A DNA stretch of 64,000 nt from the NCBI RefSeq assembly GCF_019599145.1, contig NZ_CP080647.1, positions 1,116,001 through 1,180,000 on the forward strand, read 5' to 3'. The position numbers and the translations under genes are program-made. The notes beneath the pieces were generated by a model that saw nothing but the letters and a program-made list of their open reading frames with translations, was not told the origin of the DNA and did no database searches. Below, piece by piece: positions 27,023 through 35,032 of this stretch (position 1 is the first letter of the stretch; every line of letters begins with the position of its first letter). The stretch comes from Streptomyces akebiae (GTDB taxonomy: Bacteria > Actinomycetota > Actinomycetes > Streptomycetales > Streptomycetaceae).

Positions 27023-27312
27023 TCAGCGGGCGCCGCCCAGCGCCACGGCTGTCGGCGGAGCGACTGGCTGGGGTAGCGGCGGCGGCAGCGGGTCCAGGCC
27101 CAGGTGGTCGCGGAGGGTCGTGCCCTCGTAGTCCGTGCGGAAGGCGCCCTGTTCCTGGAGGAGGGGGACGACCTTGTCGGCGAAGGGGTCCAGGCCGGTG
27201 GGAGTGAGGTGGGGGACGAGGATGAAGCCGTCGGCGGCGTTCGGACTGGACGTAGTGATGGATGCTCCGTGCCACGGTCTCCGGCGAGCCGACGCAGCTC
27301 TGACGGTTGCCG
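27023..27312 (-). pseudogene. C-terminal remnant of an LLM-class flavin monooxygenase
   Basis: Minus-strand reading gives [19 protein letters not shown], then (one frame over, near 27,233) [40 protein letters not shown] and [12 protein letters not shown] before TGA at 27,023. This is the classic C-terminus of NtaA/SnaA/DszA-type FMNH2-dependent monooxygenases (usually about 440 aa). Only about 90 residues remain and they carry a frameshift, so the gene is dead. These enzymes often act in sulfur-compound or aminopolycarboxylate degradation. Confidence 0.75.
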
Positions 27313-27570
27313 GGGGGGGAACCGTCAGCCTCGACGGGAGCGCGGCGCCGGGCGGGGCCCGGCCGCGCGCTAACGTGCGCTACACAGTGCGCTGTTGACC
27401 CGGAGCAGATCGACGGCGCGGTCGGCGCAGAGCGGCACGCGACCGTGGCGGCGCCATGCGGCAGGCCTCTGGGTCGGGTCCATGTCCGTCACCATCGTCT
27501 TCCGGCCCTGCGGGCCTCGTGCTCATCGGGTGGCCGTAAGTAACTCAGGCCCGGCGGACGGCTGCCAACG

Positions 27571-28485
27571 TCAGTCCAGCACATGGGACACCTGTCCGCC
27601 TGCCGATACGCCCTGGTCCGGGACGTGGGAGGCCCAGTCCAGGATCTGTACGGCCGCGCCGGCCGCCTCCAGGCCCCGACAGTGCGCGTGGTGACGGCGG
27701 GCGATGCCGTCGAGGTCGAGGTGGGGGCCGAAGGCGGGATGGGCGGCCAGGCGGCGCGCGTACGCCCACAGGTGCGGATGGTCGGCGACGCGGTGCACGG
27801 CGGAGGCGTCCAGGTGCCAGCGGTGCACGGTGTCGAGCCGGACCAGAGACACCCACAACTCCACGTCCGCGAAGGTGAGTTGATCGCCGAGGACGTACTC
27901 CTGTCCGGCGAGCCGGGCGTCCAGGGAGCGCAGGGTACGCAGCAGGGAGCCGAGTGCGTCGCCGCGTTCCAGGTCGTCGGCGTCGGCGCGTCCGGCGCGC
28001 TGTGCCGCACCGTCCATGCCCTGCTCGCAGAGGCGCGCGACCCCCTCGATCTCGCCCTCGGCGCCCTGCGGGTACAGCTCGGGCCGGGCGGCGCCGAAGC
28101 GACGGGCGAGGTCGCGCGTGATGTCGGGGGCGTGGGTGCTGACGATGCGTCCGGACCAGTCGTCGCTGAGCACCGGCGCCACGGCCGCTCCGGGGTAGCG
28201 GTGGGCGCTCGCCTCGTACAGCGGGCGCAGCGCGGAGTGCTCGCCGTCGGGGCCGTCGGGCACGGCGGGCAGGAGGGTCACGGGACAGACGTCCGCCAGC
28301 CCGAGGAGGCTGTGGACGACGGCGATGCGCAGGGCGCCCGGACAGGAGAGCGACAGATGGAGCCGGTAGCGGCCGGGGACGGCGTAGTGGCCGCTGCGCG
28401 CGTCGCAGCCGATCCGGCCGCGGAAGGAGGGCAGGGGGCGCGGCGACGGGACGGCGTTCAGGGCATGGACGGGCATGGCGGACAT
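27571..28485 (-). CDS. Omega-class GST-like / thiol-hydroquinone reductase
   Basis: The protein is 304 aa. N-terminal thioredoxin-like domain: YRLHLSLSCPGALRIAVVHS corresponds to the catalytic CPWAHR region of glutathionyl-hydroquinone reductases, and RIVSTHAPDITRDLARRF corresponds to the SNESxDI thiol-binding motif. The C-terminal helical GST domain includes YVLGDQLTFADVELWVSLVR. Actinomycetes make mycothiol rather than glutathione, so the natural co-substrate is probably mycothiol. GGGGAGACAG precedes ATG 28,485. A cysteine-containing leader peptide lies 150 bp upstream, suggesting control by sulfur supply. Confidence 0.87.
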   Translation of the reverse strand: MSAMPVHALNAVPSPRPLPSFRGRIGCDARSGHYAVPGRYRLHLSLSCPGALRIAVVHSLLGLADVCPVTLLPAVPDGPDGEHSALRPLYEASAHRYPGAAVAPVLSDDWSGRIVSTHAPDITRDLARRFGAARPELYPQGAEGEIEGVARLCEQGMDGAAQRAGRADADDLERGDALGSLLRTLRSLDARLAGQEYVLGDQLTFADVELWVSLVRLDTVHRWHLDASAVHRVADHPHLWAYARRLAAHPAFGPHLDLDGIARRHHAHCRGLEAAGAAVQILDWASHVPDQGVSAGGQVSHVLD

Positions 28486-28635
28486 CTGTCTCCCCGGAGG
28501 CTCTGATGCGTGGTGGCGTGGTGGCGCGGTGACGCGACGACGGGAGGGAACGGTGGCGACGCGAGCACGCCGACGCGTGGGCGCCACGGCGTGCCATGCC
28601 GACGGCTCAGGTCGACTCGGCTCGGCTCGGCGCGG

Positions 28636-28761
28636 TCAGCTCGGGGGGCTTCCGGCGCTGCAGACGCGCAGCAGATCGATGTGCAGGCGGGAGGTCAGCA
28701 GAAGGGACTGCCGGCGCGTGCGCGGCACACGAGTGACCACCGGCTGCAGACGCCCCATCAT
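28636..28761 (-). CDS. Putative cysteine-responsive leader peptide
   Basis: A 41-residue ORF starts at ATGATG 28,761 and ends TGA 28,636. Its C-terminal half, RQSLLLTSRLHIDLLRVCSA, carries the RLHIDLLR-VCSA block shared by the many small putative leader peptides of Streptomyces found before sulfur-metabolism genes. In those, ribosome stalling at the Cys codon is proposed to sense cysteine. It is on the same strand as, and upstream of, the thiol-hydroquinone reductase-like gene (28,485). Confidence 0.7.
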   Translation of the reverse strand: MMGRLQPVVTRVPRTRRQSLLLTSRLHIDLLRVCSAGSPPS

Positions 28762-28820
28762 TCCCTACCCATTCACTAGGAAATACCCCACCTGGAGTGT
28801 CGAGCCGCCCACGCCTCGCG

Positions 28821-30686
28821 TCAAGGGGGTGTCCGGGAATCGGTCACGCCGTCCGAGGGGTGGACATCCGGTGCTTTCCTCGGGTTCTCCCGGCGGGCGT
28901 GCGGGGCGTGCAGGTCCAGCTCGTAGGCGACCCGGATCAGTGGGACGTGGGTGAACGCCTGCGGGAAGTTGCCCAGTTGGCGGCGGGCGCGGGGGTCGTA
29001 CTCCTCGGCGAGCAGTCCGACGTCGTTGCGCAGCTCCAGCAGCCGTTCGTACAGGGCGCGGGCCTCGTCCTCCCGGCCGATCATCCGCAGGGCGTCCGCG
29101 AGCCAGAAGGAACAGGCGAGGAAAGCCCCCTCACTGCCCGTGAGGCCGTCCGGGGAGTCGGCGGTGCCCGCCGAGTAGCGGGCCACCAGCCCGTCGGCGA
29201 GGAGTTCGCGCTGCACGGCATCGACGGTGCCGACCACCCGCGGGTCGTCCGGCGGCAGGAACCCGGTCTGCGGGATCTGCAGCAGCGCCGCGTCGAGCTC
29301 CCGGGAGCCGTACGACTGGGTGAAGGTGTTGCGTTCCGGGTCGTACGCCCGCTCGCAGACCTCGCGGTGGATACGGTCACGGACCGCGCGCCATCTCTCC
29401 ACCGGGCCCGGACGGGCGTGCGCCTCCGCCAGCCGGACCGCCCGGTCGAAGGCGACCCAGCACATCACCTTGGAGTGCGTGTAGTGGCGGGGGGCGCCAC
29501 GCATCTCCCACAGCCCCTGGTCGGGCTCGGTCCATGCCCGCTCCAGATGTTCCAGGAACACCGCCTGGAGCGCGACCAGATGCTTGCGGGGGCGCAGTCC
29601 GCAGCCGATCGACAGATGGATGGCGTCCATCACCTCACCGGGGACGTCGAGCTGACGCTGACCGGCGGCGGCGTTGCCGATCCGCACCGGGCGCGACCCC
29701 TCGTAGCCCGGCAGCCAGTCGGCCTCCCACTCGGTGAGTCGTCGCTCCCCCGCGATGCCGTACATGATCTGCACATCCTCGGGCCGCCCCGCCACGGCCC
29801 GCTCCAGCCAGGCACGCCAGGCGTCCGCCTCCGCCTTGAATCCGCTGCGCAGCAGGGCCTCCAGCGTCATGCCCGCGTCCCGCAGCCAGCAGAACCGGTA
29901 GTCCCAGTTCCGGACGCCGCCGATCTCCTCCGGCAAGGAGGTGGTCGGGGCGGCGACGATGCCGCCGGTCGGCTGGTACGTCAGGGTCTTGAGGGTGATC
30001 AGGGAGCGGGCGACGGCATCACGGTAGGGCCCGTCGTACGTGAGCCTGCGCAGCCAGCGGCGCCAGTACGACTCCGTGCTGCGCAGAGCCTCGAAGGCGT
30101 CCACCTGGTGCGGTGCGGACAGGTGGGAGGGGTGCCAGGTCAGCACGAAGGGGATCTGTTCGCCCGCCGTGACGGGGAAGACCGCGGTGTGGGCCGTGCC
30201 GTGGGCGACCGACCGCACGGGCGTGCGCAGCCACACCGACTCGGGTCCGGCGGTGCCCGTCAGCGCGCCGCCGCGGCGGCGCATCCAGGGCAGGACACGG
30301 CCGTAGTCGAAGCGGAGCCGCAGGTCCATACGCATGTCGACGGTGCCGGAGAGACCTTCGACGATGCGTACGACGCTGGGGGCGCCGGCCTTGCGGCACG
30401 GCATGAAGTCGGTGACCAGGACCTGGCCGGTCGTCGTCTCCCACTCCGTCTCCAGGATCGCCGTGTCGTCCCGGTAGCGGCGGCGGGCGTACGGGCCGTC
30501 CTCGTCGGCGGGGGCGATGCGCCAGCGGCCGTTGTCCTCGTCACCGAGCAGGGCGGCGAAACAGGCGGGCGAGTCGAAACGGGGGAGGCAGAGCCAGTCG
30601 ATGCTGCCGTCCTTGCCCACTAGGGCCGCGGTGAGGAGGTCGCCGATGAGGGCGTAGTCCTCGATGCGGCTGGGCTGTCCTGGCAT
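28821..30686 (-). CDS. Glycoside hydrolase family 15 protein (glucoamylase/trehalase-like)
   Basis: The protein is 621 aa. The N-terminal beta-sandwich (IEDYALIGDLLTAALVGKDG, SIDWLCLPRFDSPACFAALL) is followed by an (alpha/alpha)6 barrel with the signature SLPEEIGGVRNWDYRFCWLR and later GSEGAFLACSFWLADALRM. No signal peptide is seen, so it is an intracellular enzyme, as in the actinobacterial GH15 trehalases and glucoamylases. The substrate could be trehalose or malto-oligosaccharides. An LpqY-SugABC-like sugar importer lies 15 kb away but is not linked. Confidence 0.92.
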   Translation of the reverse strand: MPGQPSRIEDYALIGDLLTAALVGKDGSIDWLCLPRFDSPACFAALLGDEDNGRWRIAPADEDGPYARRRYRDDTAILETEWETTTGQVLVTDFMPCRKAGAPSVVRIVEGLSGTVDMRMDLRLRFDYGRVLPWMRRRGGALTGTAGPESVWLRTPVRSVAHGTAHTAVFPVTAGEQIPFVLTWHPSHLSAPHQVDAFEALRSTESYWRRWLRRLTYDGPYRDAVARSLITLKTLTYQPTGGIVAAPTTSLPEEIGGVRNWDYRFCWLRDAGMTLEALLRSGFKAEADAWRAWLERAVAGRPEDVQIMYGIAGERRLTEWEADWLPGYEGSRPVRIGNAAAGQRQLDVPGEVMDAIHLSIGCGLRPRKHLVALQAVFLEHLERAWTEPDQGLWEMRGAPRHYTHSKVMCWVAFDRAVRLAEAHARPGPVERWRAVRDRIHREVCERAYDPERNTFTQSYGSRELDAALLQIPQTGFLPPDDPRVVGTVDAVQRELLADGLVARYSAGTADSPDGLTGSEGAFLACSFWLADALRMIGREDEARALYERLLELRNDVGLLAEEYDPRARRQLGNFPQAFTHVPLIRVAYELDLHAPHARRENPRKAPDVHPSDGVTDSRTPP

Positions 30687-31009
30687 GGGGTCAGTTTCGG
30701 GGGACCGGGGGTGCGTGGCATGCGGTGTGGAGCGTTCGAGTTCCGCCGGGGCCGACCCGTGCGCGGGAGGACTGACGAGGGGCCGGCCCGGTACTCGGCC
30801 GAGAAGGCGAGGGCGGGCAGGGAGTGGACGGCGAGGGCGCGACCGGGGTTCTTCACCTTCCGGACGGTCGCGGGCAACGCCACGGCAAGGACCACTCCCC
30901 CGCACGGCCCGAAGCTGCTCAGGACCCTGTTCCGAGTACCGCGCACCACGTACTGAGTTCCGACGGTTCGACCTCGACACCGGTGAACGCCCACGGAAAG
31001 GACCAGCTC
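30687..31009. other. Intergenic region, no convincing gene
   Basis: An 81-codon frame on the plus strand (30,711-30,956) is open but lacks a ribosome site and recognisable features, so I do not call it. The region separates the divergent GH15 and HTH genes and should contain both promoters. Confidence 0.4.
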
Positions 31010-31453
31010 TTGACCGCCTCCACGAAGGCCCCGGAGATCTCCCCGACCGAGCGGATCCGTACCCTCGCGCACATCCTCTCCGGCAGGATCACGCCGAGGG
31101 AGGCCGCCCGCCGCCACGACCTCCCGGTGCGGGTCGTCCGGCAGTGGCTGCGAGAGATCCCGGTGGCCGCGCCGACGGACGCGGCGGACCGAAGCGGCCG
31201 ACCGGCCCGGGCGCACCCAACGGGGCCGGCCGGCCGAACCGACCTACCGGACCCGGCGGACCGAACCGACGGGACCGACCGGACCGACGGGACCGACCGG
31301 ACCGACCGGGCTGACCCAGCGGATCGGACCGACCCAGCGGACCGAACCGACCGAGGCTCCGTCGAGGACACGGCGCCGACGCGAACGGACCGTCGCCCGT
31401 TGCCCCGCTGCCGGGTGGTCGTCGACCAGATGGTGCAGGGGCTCGGGCTCTGA
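31010..31453 (+). CDS. Small helix-turn-helix protein with DRTD/DPAD repeat tail
   Basis: The protein is 147 aa from TTG 31,010, chosen because GGAAAGGA lies seven bases upstream and the frame fits. Residues 8-50 form a homeodomain/transposase-like HTH (ERIRTLAHILSGRITPREAA, RRHDLPVRVVRQWLREI). Residues 55-115 are a low-complexity acidic/basic tail built of TDGTDRTD, DPADRTD and similar units, encoded by 12-15-bp GACCGACC-rich repeats at about 31,250-31,350. It may be a small DNA-binding protein. The repeat tail could be disordered. No family name is known to me. Confidence 0.6.
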   Translation: MTASTKAPEISPTERIRTLAHILSGRITPREAARRHDLPVRVVRQWLREIPVAAPTDAADRSGRPARAHPTGPAGRTDLPDPADRTDGTDRTDGTDRTDRADPADRTDPADRTDRGSVEDTAPTRTDRRPLPRCRVVVDQMVQGLGL

Positions 31454-31486
31454 CCGCCCGCCCTTTCAGCCGCTACGCTCCCCGCC

Positions 31487-32353
31487 ATGAAACTGCGGAA
31501 CACCCGCCCCCTGGACATCGGTTCGGCTCATGTCATCGTCACCGGCGGGTCGAGCGGCATCGGTCTGGCCACGGCCCTGCTGCTGGCGGCGCGCGGCTCG
31601 AAGGTCTCGCTCGTCGCGCGGGGCGCCGAGCGCCTGGAGGCGGCGGCGAGGAAGATATCGGCCGCCGGCACCCCGGTCCCTGCCCACGCCCGGGCCTCGG
31701 TCGCCGCGCGGGCCGCCGACGTCGCCGACCGGACGGCCCTCACCCGTGCCATCGCCGAGCTGGAGGCCGAACAGGCGCAGCCCTGCGACATCCTGATCAC
31801 CTCGGCCGGGCTCGCCCGCCCGGGCCACTTCCTCGAACTGTCCGACGAGGTCTTCCGGCAGATGATCGAGGTCGACTACTTCGGCACGCTCCACGCCGTG
31901 CGCGCCGTCGCCCCCGGCATGGTGGAGCGCGGACACGGCAGTGTGGTCGCCGTGTCGTCCGCCGCCGGGCTGCTCGGCGTCTTCGGCTACAGCGCCTACG
32001 GGCCGGCCAAGTTCGCCGTACGCGGCCTGATGGAGTCGGTACGGGCCGAACTGACCCCGCGCGGGGTGCATGTCGGCGTCGTGTTCCCGCCGGACGTGGA
32101 CACCCCCCAGCTCGCCGAGGAGAACCGGTGGAAGCCGGAGGAGACCCGTGTCGTCGGCGGCACGATCAGACCGCTCACGGCGGAGAAGGTCGCGGCCGCG
32201 ATCGTGAAGGGCATCGACCGGCGGCGTTTCACCATCTGCCCGGACACGGGCACCCGCGCCCTGGCCCGCTTCGGCAGCGTGCTCACCCCGCTGCTCAACC
32301 GTGAGTTCGACCGGCGGGTGCGGGCGGTCCAGCGGTCGACGCCGAGCACGTGA
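31487..32353 (+). CDS. Short-chain dehydrogenase, 3-ketodihydrosphingosine reductase-like
   Basis: The protein is 288 aa. NADP-binding TGGSSGIG (residues 19-26), structural motif NSAG-like ITSAGLARPGHF, catalytic SSAAG ... YGPAK (Tyr/Lys). The wording DILITSAGLARPGHFLEL and GVFGYSAYGPAKFAVRGLME is that of the KDSR family, which reduces 3-ketosphinganine to sphinganine. A classical serine palmitoyltransferase is not in the window (the kbl at 54,857 is a relative), so the physiological substrate may be another keto-lipid. Confidence 0.88.
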   Translation: MKLRNTRPLDIGSAHVIVTGGSSGIGLATALLLAARGSKVSLVARGAERLEAAARKISAAGTPVPAHARASVAARAADVADRTALTRAIAELEAEQAQPCDILITSAGLARPGHFLELSDEVFRQMIEVDYFGTLHAVRAVAPGMVERGHGSVVAVSSAAGLLGVFGYSAYGPAKFAVRGLMESVRAELTPRGVHVGVVFPPDVDTPQLAEENRWKPEETRVVGGTIRPLTAEKVAAAIVKGIDRRRFTICPDTGTRALARFGSVLTPLLNREFDRRVRAVQRSTPST

Positions 32354-32420
32354 CCGCGGCGGTCCCCATCGACACGCCCCCCTTCGACGGTGGCCGCCGG
32401 TGTGGTGGTCCGCCGTCGGC

Positions 32421-33371
32421 TCAGCCCGCCGCCGCGACCCGGAAGCCTATGTTCCCGGCGGCGCTGTCGGGGGTGTTGGAGGAGCGGGCGGCCACCCGGT
32501 AGCGGTTGCAGTAGGAGGCGTGGCACATGTGGGAGCCACCGCGCATCACCCGGGCCGGGCCGTCGGGCGGCCCCGTCGGGTCCGTGCGCGGGCCGGTGCG
32601 ATGGAAGTCCGGGCTGAACCGGTCGGCACACCACTCCCACACATTGCCGACGGTGTTGTACAGGCCGTAGCCGTTGGGTGCGAAGGCGTCGACAGGGGCC
32701 GTCGCACCGTGGCCGTCGGCCGCGGTGTTGTCGGTCGGGAAGGTACCGCGCCAGATGTTGCAGGTGTGCCGGCCGTCGGGGGCGAGGTCGTCGCCCCACG
32801 GATAGCGCCGCTGCTCCAGGCCACCGCGGGCCGCGTACTCCCACTCTGCCTCGGTGGGCAGACGGGTGCCCGACCAGGCACAGTAGGCCTGCGCGTCGTT
32901 CCAGGAGACGTGGACCACCGGGTGGTCGGGGATCGCCTCGGCCGAGGAACCGGGCCCCGTGGGCCGTCGCCAGTCGGCACCCCGGACGCCGCGCCACCAG
33001 GGGGTGCCGGGGACGCGAGGTGAGACGGCGCGCAGTTCGTCGGGGAGGAAGCCCTCGAAGACGAAGGAGAAGTCGAAGCGCTCGGACTCGGTCACATGTC
33101 CGGTCGCGTCCACGAACTCCGCGAACCGCTCGTTGGTGACGGTCGTGGCGGCGATACGGAACGGGCTCAGCTCGACCTCGCGCACCGGGCCCTCGCCGTC
33201 CGCCGGGTAACCGACCTCGTCCTCGGACCCCATCAGGAAGGTCCCGCCGGCCAGCGCCAGCAACCGTTCGTGGTTCGAGGCCGCCGAACCCCGGGCTCCG
33301 GCCGACGGCACGGCGAGCGGACCGCCCGACGGCTCTCGGCCGGGGGCGCAGCAGGGCTTGTCGTGGGACAT
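32421..33371 (-). CDS. Formylglycine-generating enzyme
   Basis: The protein is 316 aa. A SUMF1/FGE-sulfatase domain spans residues 38-312 ([59 protein letters not shown]). The copper-binding active-site cysteine pair is present as [17 protein letters not shown] (Cys283 and Cys288), spaced as in the characterised Streptomyces coelicolor FGE. It oxidises a cysteine in CxPxR of sulfatases to formylglycine. No sulfatase is encoded in this window, so its client lies elsewhere. N-terminal CCAPGREP is shared by many bacterial FGEs. Confidence 0.95.
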   Translation of the reverse strand: MSHDKPCCAPGREPSGGPLAVPSAGARGSAASNHERLLALAGGTFLMGSEDEVGYPADGEGPVREVELSPFRIAATTVTNERFAEFVDATGHVTESERFDFSFVFEGFLPDELRAVSPRVPGTPWWRGVRGADWRRPTGPGSSAEAIPDHPVVHVSWNDAQAYCAWSGTRLPTEAEWEYAARGGLEQRRYPWGDDLAPDGRHTCNIWRGTFPTDNTAADGHGATAPVDAFAPNGYGLYNTVGNVWEWCADRFSPDFHRTGPRTDPTGPPDGPARVMRGGSHMCHASYCNRYRVAARSSNTPDSAAGNIGFRVAAAG

Positions 33372-33552
33372 CGCGCTGTCCTCGGGGACGTAGGGCGGCG
33401 TGGTGTGGTGTGGTGCGGCGTGGAGGCGTGGTCCCGACCCGCCCCGTGCATGGCCGTGCCGCGCCGTGCCTGAAGAGTAGCCCGCGTCAGATGTCGCCCC
33501 CCCCCGGCGGCGGCCGGGACGCGCTGTCGGGGTATTCCGTGGCACAGAGCCA

Positions 33553-33568
33553 TGTGACATAGTACTGG
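33553..33568 (+). promoter_or_regulatory. Operator candidate over the hydroxyproline dehydrogenase promoter
   Basis: TGTGACATAGTACTGG matches the reverse complement of 36,592-36,607 at 14 of 16 positions. It overlaps a CATAGT -10-like box (33,558-33,563) six bases before the GTG start, which lacks a ribosome site, so transcription is probably leaderless and a bound repressor would block it. Confidence 0.6.
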
Positions 33569-33569
33569 C

Positions 33570-34736
33570 GTGACCGAGCGACTGACCTGCGACGTCGTGG
33601 TTGTCGGAGCGGGAATGGTGGGTGCGGCCTGCGGCCTGTACGCGGCCCGGGCGGGTCTGAGCGTCGCCGTGGTGGACCGCGGCCCGGTGGCCGGCGGCAC
33701 GACCGGCGCCGGTGAGGGCAATGTCCTGGTCTCCGACAAGGAGCCCGGTCCCGAACTCGAACTCGCCCTGCTGTCCCACCGCTTGTGGGCGGAGCTGGCC
33801 ACCGAGCCCGGCCTGGGAACGGCGTTCGAGTACGAGTCCAAGGGCGGGGTCGTCGTGGCGTCCGCGCCGGAGGGTCTCGCCGCGCTGGAACTGTTCGCTG
33901 CCCGGCAACGCGCGGCGGGGGTCGAGGCGTTCACCGTAGCCTCCCACCAACTCGCCGAGCTGGAACCACACTTGGCACCCGGCCTGGCGGGCGGCATCCA
34001 CTACCCCCAGGACGCCCAGGTCATGCCGACCCTGGCCGCCGCCCATCTCGTACGGGCCTCCGGGTGCCGACTGTTCACCGGCCGGACCGTGACCGAGGTG
34101 CTGCGCACGCGGGCCGGTGCCGTACGCGGCGTACGGACCGACCGGGGCGACATCCACGCCATGGCGGTGGTCAACGCCGCCGGTACCTGGGGCGGTCGAC
34201 TGGCCACGCTCGCCGGTGTCGGCCTTCCGGTCCTCCCCCGGCGCGGGTTCGTGCTCGTCACGGAACCGCTGCCGCCGATGGTGCGCCACAAGGTGTACGC
34301 CGCCGACTACGTGGCCGACGTGGCCAGCGACTCGGCGGCGCTGCAGACCTCCCCGGTGGTCGAGGGCACGGCCGCCGGACCCGTGCTGATCGGCGCTAGC
34401 CGCGAACGGGTGGGCTTCGACCGGTCGTTCTCGCTCCCCGTCGTACGGGCGCTGGCGGCGGGCGCGACCCGGCTGTTCCCGTTCCTTCAGGAGGTGCGCG
34501 CGATGCGGACGTACGTCGGCTTCCGGCCGTACATGCCGGACCATCTGCCCGCGATCGGGCCGGACCCCAGGGTGCCGGGCCTGTTCCACGCCTGCGGGCA
34601 CGAGGGCGCCGGGATCGGGCTCGCCACCGGTACCGGCCGGCTGATCGCCCAGCTGCTCTCGGGCGGGACGCCCGATCTGGATCTCGCTCCGTTCCGCCCG
34701 GACCGGTTCGCGGAGCACGAGGGGGGCGCGACATGA
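33570..34736 (+). CDS. D-hydroxyproline dehydrogenase, HcnC/DadA-like FAD subunit
   Basis: The protein is 388 aa. It is a D-amino-acid oxidoreductase (DAO) fold with N-terminal FAD motif [20 protein letters not shown] and C-terminal [17 protein letters not shown]. In bacterial multi-subunit D-hydroxyproline (or hydrogen cyanide synthase-like) dehydrogenases this subunit oxidises the imino acid. Starting at GTG 33,570 keeps only eight residues before the Rossmann fold. The stop overlaps the [2Fe-2S] subunit gene by 4 bp. Context with epimerase and DapA-like deaminase identifies it as the hydroxyproline enzyme, forming the pyrroline-4-hydroxy-2-carboxylate intermediate. Confidence 0.88.
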   Translation: MTERLTCDVVVVGAGMVGAACGLYAARAGLSVAVVDRGPVAGGTTGAGEGNVLVSDKEPGPELELALLSHRLWAELATEPGLGTAFEYESKGGVVVASAPEGLAALELFAARQRAAGVEAFTVASHQLAELEPHLAPGLAGGIHYPQDAQVMPTLAAAHLVRASGCRLFTGRTVTEVLRTRAGAVRGVRTDRGDIHAMAVVNAAGTWGGRLATLAGVGLPVLPRRGFVLVTEPLPPMVRHKVYAADYVADVASDSAALQTSPVVEGTAAGPVLIGASRERVGFDRSFSLPVVRALAAGATRLFPFLQEVRAMRTYVGFRPYMPDHLPAIGPDPRVPGLFHACGHEGAGIGLATGTGRLIAQLLSGGTPDLDLAPFRPDRFAEHEGGAT

Positions 34737-35032
34737 ACCCGCTGGAACTGGCGCGGGCGGAGCCGGGGCCCGCCTTCACCGTCACCCTCGACGGGCGCGA
34801 GCTGGAGGCGCTGCCGGGCCAGACGGTCGCGGCCACGCTCTGGGCCGCCGGCGTGACGTCCTGGCGCACCACCCGGGGCGCGGGGCGGCCACGCGGGATC
34901 TTCTGCGGCATCGGTGTCTGCCACGACTGCCTGGTCACCGTCAACGAACGCCCCAATCAACGGGCGTGTCTTGTTCCGGTACGACCGGGCGACGCGATCC
35001 GCACCCAGGAGGGCACAGGCCATGAGCACTGA
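34733..35032 (+). CDS. D-hydroxyproline dehydrogenase, HcnA-like [2Fe-2S] subunit
   Basis: The protein is 99 aa with a ferredoxin-type Fer2_4 fold. The cluster ligands are in [16 protein letters not shown] (C-x4-C-x2-C) and the later RACLVPV Cys. It passes electrons between the two flavin subunits. It overlaps its neighbours by 4 bp upstream and 11 bp downstream, indicating translation as one unit. Confidence 0.9.
   Translation: MNPLELARAEPGPAFTVTLDGRELEALPGQTVAATLWAAGVTSWRTTRGAGRPRGIFCGIGVCHDCLVTVNERPNQRACLVPVRPGDAIRTQEGTGHEH

Noticed and set aside
30711..30956. 81-codon plus-strand frame
   Set aside because: No ribosome site and an Arg-rich composition typical of chance frames in GC-rich intergenic DNA.
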